This document shows, piece by piece, positions 6,433-8,500 of a DNA stretch of 8,500 nt. Both the position numbers and the translations under genes were made by a program. This DNA is from JABCPE02 sp963521545. Its GTDB lineage: Bacteria > Bacteroidota > Bacteroidia > Flavobacteriales > Weeksellaceae. The stretch covers positions 1 to 8,500 of the forward strand of contig CAUQVP010000079.1 in the NCBI GenBank assembly GCA_963521545.1. Reading direction: 5' to 3'. Numbering within the stretch: the stretch's first letter is position 1; the number at the start of each line of letters is the position of its first letter. The notes beneath the pieces were generated by a model, which had not been told where the DNA came from, searched no databases, and was given only the letters and a program-made list of their open reading frames with translations.

Positions 6433-7263
6433 ATGAAGATAAAACGAGATGAATCGCATTGTTATGCTGCTGTTATTACCGAAGATGGTCAGTGGCAAAA
6501 AGGTGAAGAATACTTCTTAGAAGACTATACTGAAACCCTCATTTACAATGAGCAAGGTAAACTTATAGATGCTTGTTATGGCGAGGAATACCATTTCCTC
6601 TTTACCTATGATGCTTATGGTAACTGTGTGAACTCTCGACTCTATGACCCAGAAGATGAAGAACTAACTGACTGTTGGGAGGAAAAACAATACCACTATA
6701 ACGACCTACAACAAAAGGTAGAATGTATTACTTATGAAAATGGCAAATGGAAAGAAACTGTTACTTTCGAATACGATGCGCACGGCAATAACATAAGTCA
6801 GCACTCCCGCACAGCCGATGCCGAATATCTCTTACAACTCCAATATGATACCCAAGGCAGGTGTATAGATCGTTGTGATACAAACATATCTACGGGAAAG
6901 GAGATTCTTCACCACTCTATTGAATTTCGTAGTGATACCGAAAAAGTTGATACCAGTCTTTCAGCCAATGGTAAGCCTTTTATGTTTACCATAACTCGTT
7001 TTGATGAAAAAGGCAATGTAATTTATATTGCCCATCAGGATATAGGTGACCCCGAACCCTATTCAATAACTGAAACCACTTTTGATAAGCATAACAACGA
7101 AATTCTTGAGCGAATTAGCAACAAAGAAGGCGAAGTTTATACTCGCAAATACACCTATCGTTATGATAATCATGGCAATTGGATAGAGAAACGCATCGAA
7201 TACTCCAAACGCTACACAAACCTTATTGTAGAAAGAACAATAGAATATTACCCTACTATATAA
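6433..7263 (+). CDS. Cytoplasmic YD/RHS-like repeat protein of unknown function
   Basis: The 276-residue protein has no signal peptide or membrane segment and consists almost entirely of degenerate repeats built around Y/F-D-x-x-G-N/K. Readable copies begin near residues 38 (YNEQGKLID), 59 (YDAYGNCVN), 89 (YNDLQQKVE), 114 (YDAHGNNIS), 138 (YDTQGRCID), 190 (FDEKGNVIY), 217 (FDKHNNEIL) and 244 (YDNHGNWIE), mostly 21-30 residues apart, with one 52-residue gap where a copy has probably decayed. This is the YD-repeat signature of RHS and wall-associated shell proteins, but the protein is far too short to be an RHS toxin. It lacks a core-processing motif and toxin tip, and it appears to stay inside the cell. 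It is the first gene of a same-strand run and ends 5 bases before the SUKH gene, so the two are almost surely co-transcribed. It could be an immunity or scaffold protein, or a domesticated RHS fragment. The repeat call is good; the function is unknown. Confidence 0.8.
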   Translation: MKIKRDESHCYAAVITEDGQWQKGEEYFLEDYTETLIYNEQGKLIDACYGEEYHFLFTYDAYGNCVNSRLYDPEDEELTDCWEEKQYHYNDLQQKVECITYENGKWKETVTFEYDAHGNNISQHSRTADAEYLLQLQYDTQGRCIDRCDTNISTGKEILHHSIEFRSDTEKVDTSLSANGKPFMFTITRFDEKGNVIYIAHQDIGDPEPYSITETTFDKHNNEILERISNKEGEVYTRKYTYRYDNHGNWIEKRIEYSKRYTNLIVERTIEYYPTI

Positions 7264-7268
7264 ATAAT

Positions 7269-7913
7269 ATGAATAAAGAAAACATATTTACCCAAATCCG
7301 AACGCTCTTTGGTATAGAGGAGGATTGTGGTTTTACAGAAGCTGAAATGCAGCCGTTTTTCGGCGTGGTGGAGCAAATGCCAGCGTTGTTATATGATTAT
7401 TACACGACTTTGGGAAAGCATCAGGCTTTGAATCAAACGCAAGATAATTTGATAACTCCCAAATCTAACCTTGCTCTTTTTAACAATCCAGACTATTTTG
7501 TTTTTTATACAGAAAATCAAAATTGTTGCTTGTGGGCAATCGCAAAGGAAGATTTAGGCGAAGAAAACCCTAAAGTATATATTAGCTATGACCAAAAAGA
7601 ATGGCAGGTGGAATGCGATACATTATCTGAATTTTTGCTGGCTATGGCTCACTTGCAGGCGGTATTTGCTTTGCCTTATACTTATGAAGGTTTTAAATTC
7701 ATTACTTCCGAAGATTTGGCTGCGATAAAATCCCATTTTCCCAAAAAGCCTTTTGCTATACGCCATTGGTTACAAGGGGCGGAGTTCTATGGCGGGGCTA
7801 CTGACAGCATAGTAGTTTTAGATGGGGGTGAGCAGTTGGTGTATGCATCTTCATCGGAAAGTTCCTTTGAGGCAATGGATGATTTTTTAAAAGATATAGG
7901 AGAGGAAATGTAA
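7269..7913 (+). CDS. SUKH-superfamily (SMI1/KNR4-like) protein, candidate immunity protein
   Basis: The 214-residue soluble protein resembles the SMI1/KNR4 (SUKH) superfamily. It has an N-terminal helical part with the typical Pro-Ala-Leu-Leu-x-x-Tyr-Tyr block and a Leu-Gly turn (FGVVEQMPALLYDYYTTLG, residues 31-49), then a beta-rich half with FVFYTENQNCCLWAI (77-91) and KVYISYDQKEW (102-112). Bacterial SUKH proteins are frequently immunity proteins that bind and block polymorphic nuclease or other toxins. The C-terminal third (FITSEDLAAIKSHF, then SFEAMDDFLKDIGEE) is acidic and less typical. The start is ATG 7269, just after the upstream stop at 7263. A frame-compatible ATG at 7179 would run through the end of the YD-repeat gene and add 30 unlike residues, so it is not used. 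No Shine-Dalgarno is seen. The superfamily call is fairly confident from motif pattern; the immunity role is inferred from family and context, and no cognate toxin is in view. Confidence 0.75.
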   Translation: MNKENIFTQIRTLFGIEEDCGFTEAEMQPFFGVVEQMPALLYDYYTTLGKHQALNQTQDNLITPKSNLALFNNPDYFVFYTENQNCCLWAIAKEDLGEENPKVYISYDQKEWQVECDTLSEFLLAMAHLQAVFALPYTYEGFKFITSEDLAAIKSHFPKKPFAIRHWLQGAEFYGGATDSIVVLDGGEQLVYASSSESSFEAMDDFLKDIGEEM

Positions 7914-7953
7914 GATTTGAGAAAAACAGTCATAAAAAGAATTTTAATAAAAA

Positions 7954-8382
7954 ATGAACAGCACAAAATCTATATCATTTTTAGATACTGAGAATGGAGA
8001 TTTTTCCCTTATAAATGGAGTAGTGATTTCTTCTAAAATTACTTTTTCCTCGCTCAGAGAGCAGTTTCCTAATAATGATATCTGGGATGTGGGGACAGGG
8101 TTTTATTGGATTTATTTTGAAAAATGTCCTTTTGAGGGAAAAGAGTTTGATATTTCTATTTGTTTTGAAGGAGAAAAACTCGAAACGATATTTTTTTCTA
8201 TGAAAGAAAGATATACACCCTGGGAAAACTGGACAGAGGAATATGAACTCCAAACCGAAAAACTGTATAAAAAATGGCTTACAGCACACATAGGGGAAGA
8301 GTGGGAGTTTGTCTGGGGAGAGGTAGGAGCCGCTTTTGATAGGAAAGGAGGGAGAACGACTATGTGGGTCAGCTATATTTGA
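7954..8382 (+). CDS. Uncharacterised Trp-rich acidic protein
   Basis: This 142-residue protein is not recognised. It lacks a signal peptide and membrane segments, is acidic, and is unusually rich in tryptophan (eight: for example IWDVGTGFYWIYF at residues 43-55, PWENW near 90, EEWEFVWGE near 114-122). It looks like a small compact alpha/beta domain. The pattern FYWIYFEK followed by an acidic helix (EEYELQTEKLYKKWL) and a C-terminal GGRTTMWVSY strand resembles the general build of small Bacteroidota immunity-type proteins, but no specific family can be named. The ATG at 7954 follows the SUKH stop by 40 bases with only an A/T-rich leader. The opposite strand is also open here, but its translation is Cys/Pro/Phe-rich and looks like an antisense shadow, so the plus strand is chosen. 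Its position in the run suggests a role linked to the SUKH gene. Confidence 0.7.
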   Translation: MNSTKSISFLDTENGDFSLINGVVISSKITFSSLREQFPNNDIWDVGTGFYWIYFEKCPFEGKEFDISICFEGEKLETIFFSMKERYTPWENWTEEYELQTEKLYKKWLTAHIGEEWEFVWGEVGAAFDRKGGRTTMWVSYI

Positions 8383-8414
8383 TTTGCACAAAATACAAAA
8401 AAGATGTAATTTTA
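8383..8414 (+). promoter_or_regulatory. Candidate promoter for the gene starting at 8431
   Basis: TTTG at 8383-8386, immediately after the previous stop, is followed after 20 bases by TAATTTTA (8407-8414). This fits the Bacteroidota promoter spacing, with one mismatch at the last base of the -7 box. The ATG lies 16 bases further on. It suggests the last gene may also be transcribed independently of the run before it. Confidence 0.4.
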
Positions 8415-8430
8415 GCAAAAAATAAAAACA

Positions 8431-8500
8431 ATGAGTACAAATAACAACTATGAAGTTCCACAGAATTGGGATTTCTTTTTCTGCCGAGTTGAGGGAAAAC
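8431..8500 (+). CDS. Start of a gene with a DUF695-like N-terminus; 3' end outside the window
   Basis: Only the first 23 codons are visible, beginning MSTNNNYEVPQNWDFFFCRV and continuing in frame to the window edge. The segment NWDFFFCRVEGK resembles, from memory, the opening of DUF695-domain proteins, a small family of unknown function found in bacteria. The A-rich leader (AGCAAAAAATAAAAACA) just before the ATG is typical for flavobacterial starts. It would be the fourth small protein gene in the same-strand run. The gene start is reasonably sure; the family guess rests on few residues. Confidence 0.55.
   Translation, partial: MSTNNNYEVPQNWDFFFCRVEGK

Noticed and set aside
7179..7268. Upstream ATG (7179) for the SUKH gene
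   Set aside because: The 30 added residues overlap the end of the YD-repeat gene in another frame and do not look like a SUKH N-terminus; the ATG at 7269 sits 5 bases after the upstream stop.
7981..8418. Open minus-strand frame of 145 codons over the 142-residue gene
   Set aside because: Its translation is rich in Cys, Phe, Pro and Ser with no domain pattern, as expected for an antisense shadow. The plus-strand frame fits the neighbouring gene run and has an A-rich start region.
1..8500. tRNA or rRNA genes, CRISPR repeats, transposases, integrases or attachment sites
   Set aside because: I looked on both strands and saw no regularly spaced repeats, no cloverleaf-like segments in the short gaps, and no mobile-element proteins.

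Overview
The window looks like chromosome from a low-GC member of the Bacteroidota, most likely a flavobacterium of the Chryseobacterium/Riemerella type (Weeksellaceae). The reasons are the protein sequences (NrdA, dGTPase and M28 peptidase variants typical of that group), the lack of Shine-Dalgarno sequences with A/T-rich leaders instead, and several matches to the Bacteroidota promoter pattern TTG-N17-23-TAnnTTTG. The genus is inferred by eye; no search was run.

Layout. Bases 1-1283 hold the 3' part of nrdA (class I ribonucleotide reductase large subunit). It converges, across a bidirectional hairpin terminator, on a minus-strand gene (1314-2336) for a secreted, lysine-rich WG-repeat-like protein. 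A short divergent promoter region (2337-2418) separates that gene from a dGTPase-family HD phosphohydrolase (2419-3759). Next on the plus strand is a membrane-anchored SPFH/stomatin protein (3829-4767) closely resembling plant hypersensitive-induced-reaction (HIR) proteins. It converges, across a strong 12-bp-stem terminator, on a minus-strand secreted M28 zinc peptidase (4836-6299). A divergent promoter region (6300-6432) with good promoters on both strands leads into a plus-strand run of four genes that continues past the window end: a cytoplasmic YD-repeat-like protein (6433-7263), a SUKH (SMI1/KNR4)-type protein (7269-7913), an unrecognised Trp-rich acidic protein (7954-8382), and the start of a gene with a DUF695-like N-terminus (8431 onward).

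How the parts fit. The left part is mostly housekeeping: dNTP synthesis by NrdA, dNTP hydrolysis by the dGTPase, a membrane scaffold and an exported peptidase. An AT-rich WG-repeat gene sits between the two nucleotide genes. The right-hand run of small soluble proteins looks like an accessory module. A SUKH-family protein next to other small cytoplasmic proteins, with no toxin in view, fits an orphan immunity (polyimmunity) locus against polymorphic or contact-dependent toxins. That is an inference and the most interesting reading of the window. No rRNA, tRNA, CRISPR array, transposase, integrase or attachment site was seen, and no gene-free stretch exceeds about 135 bases.
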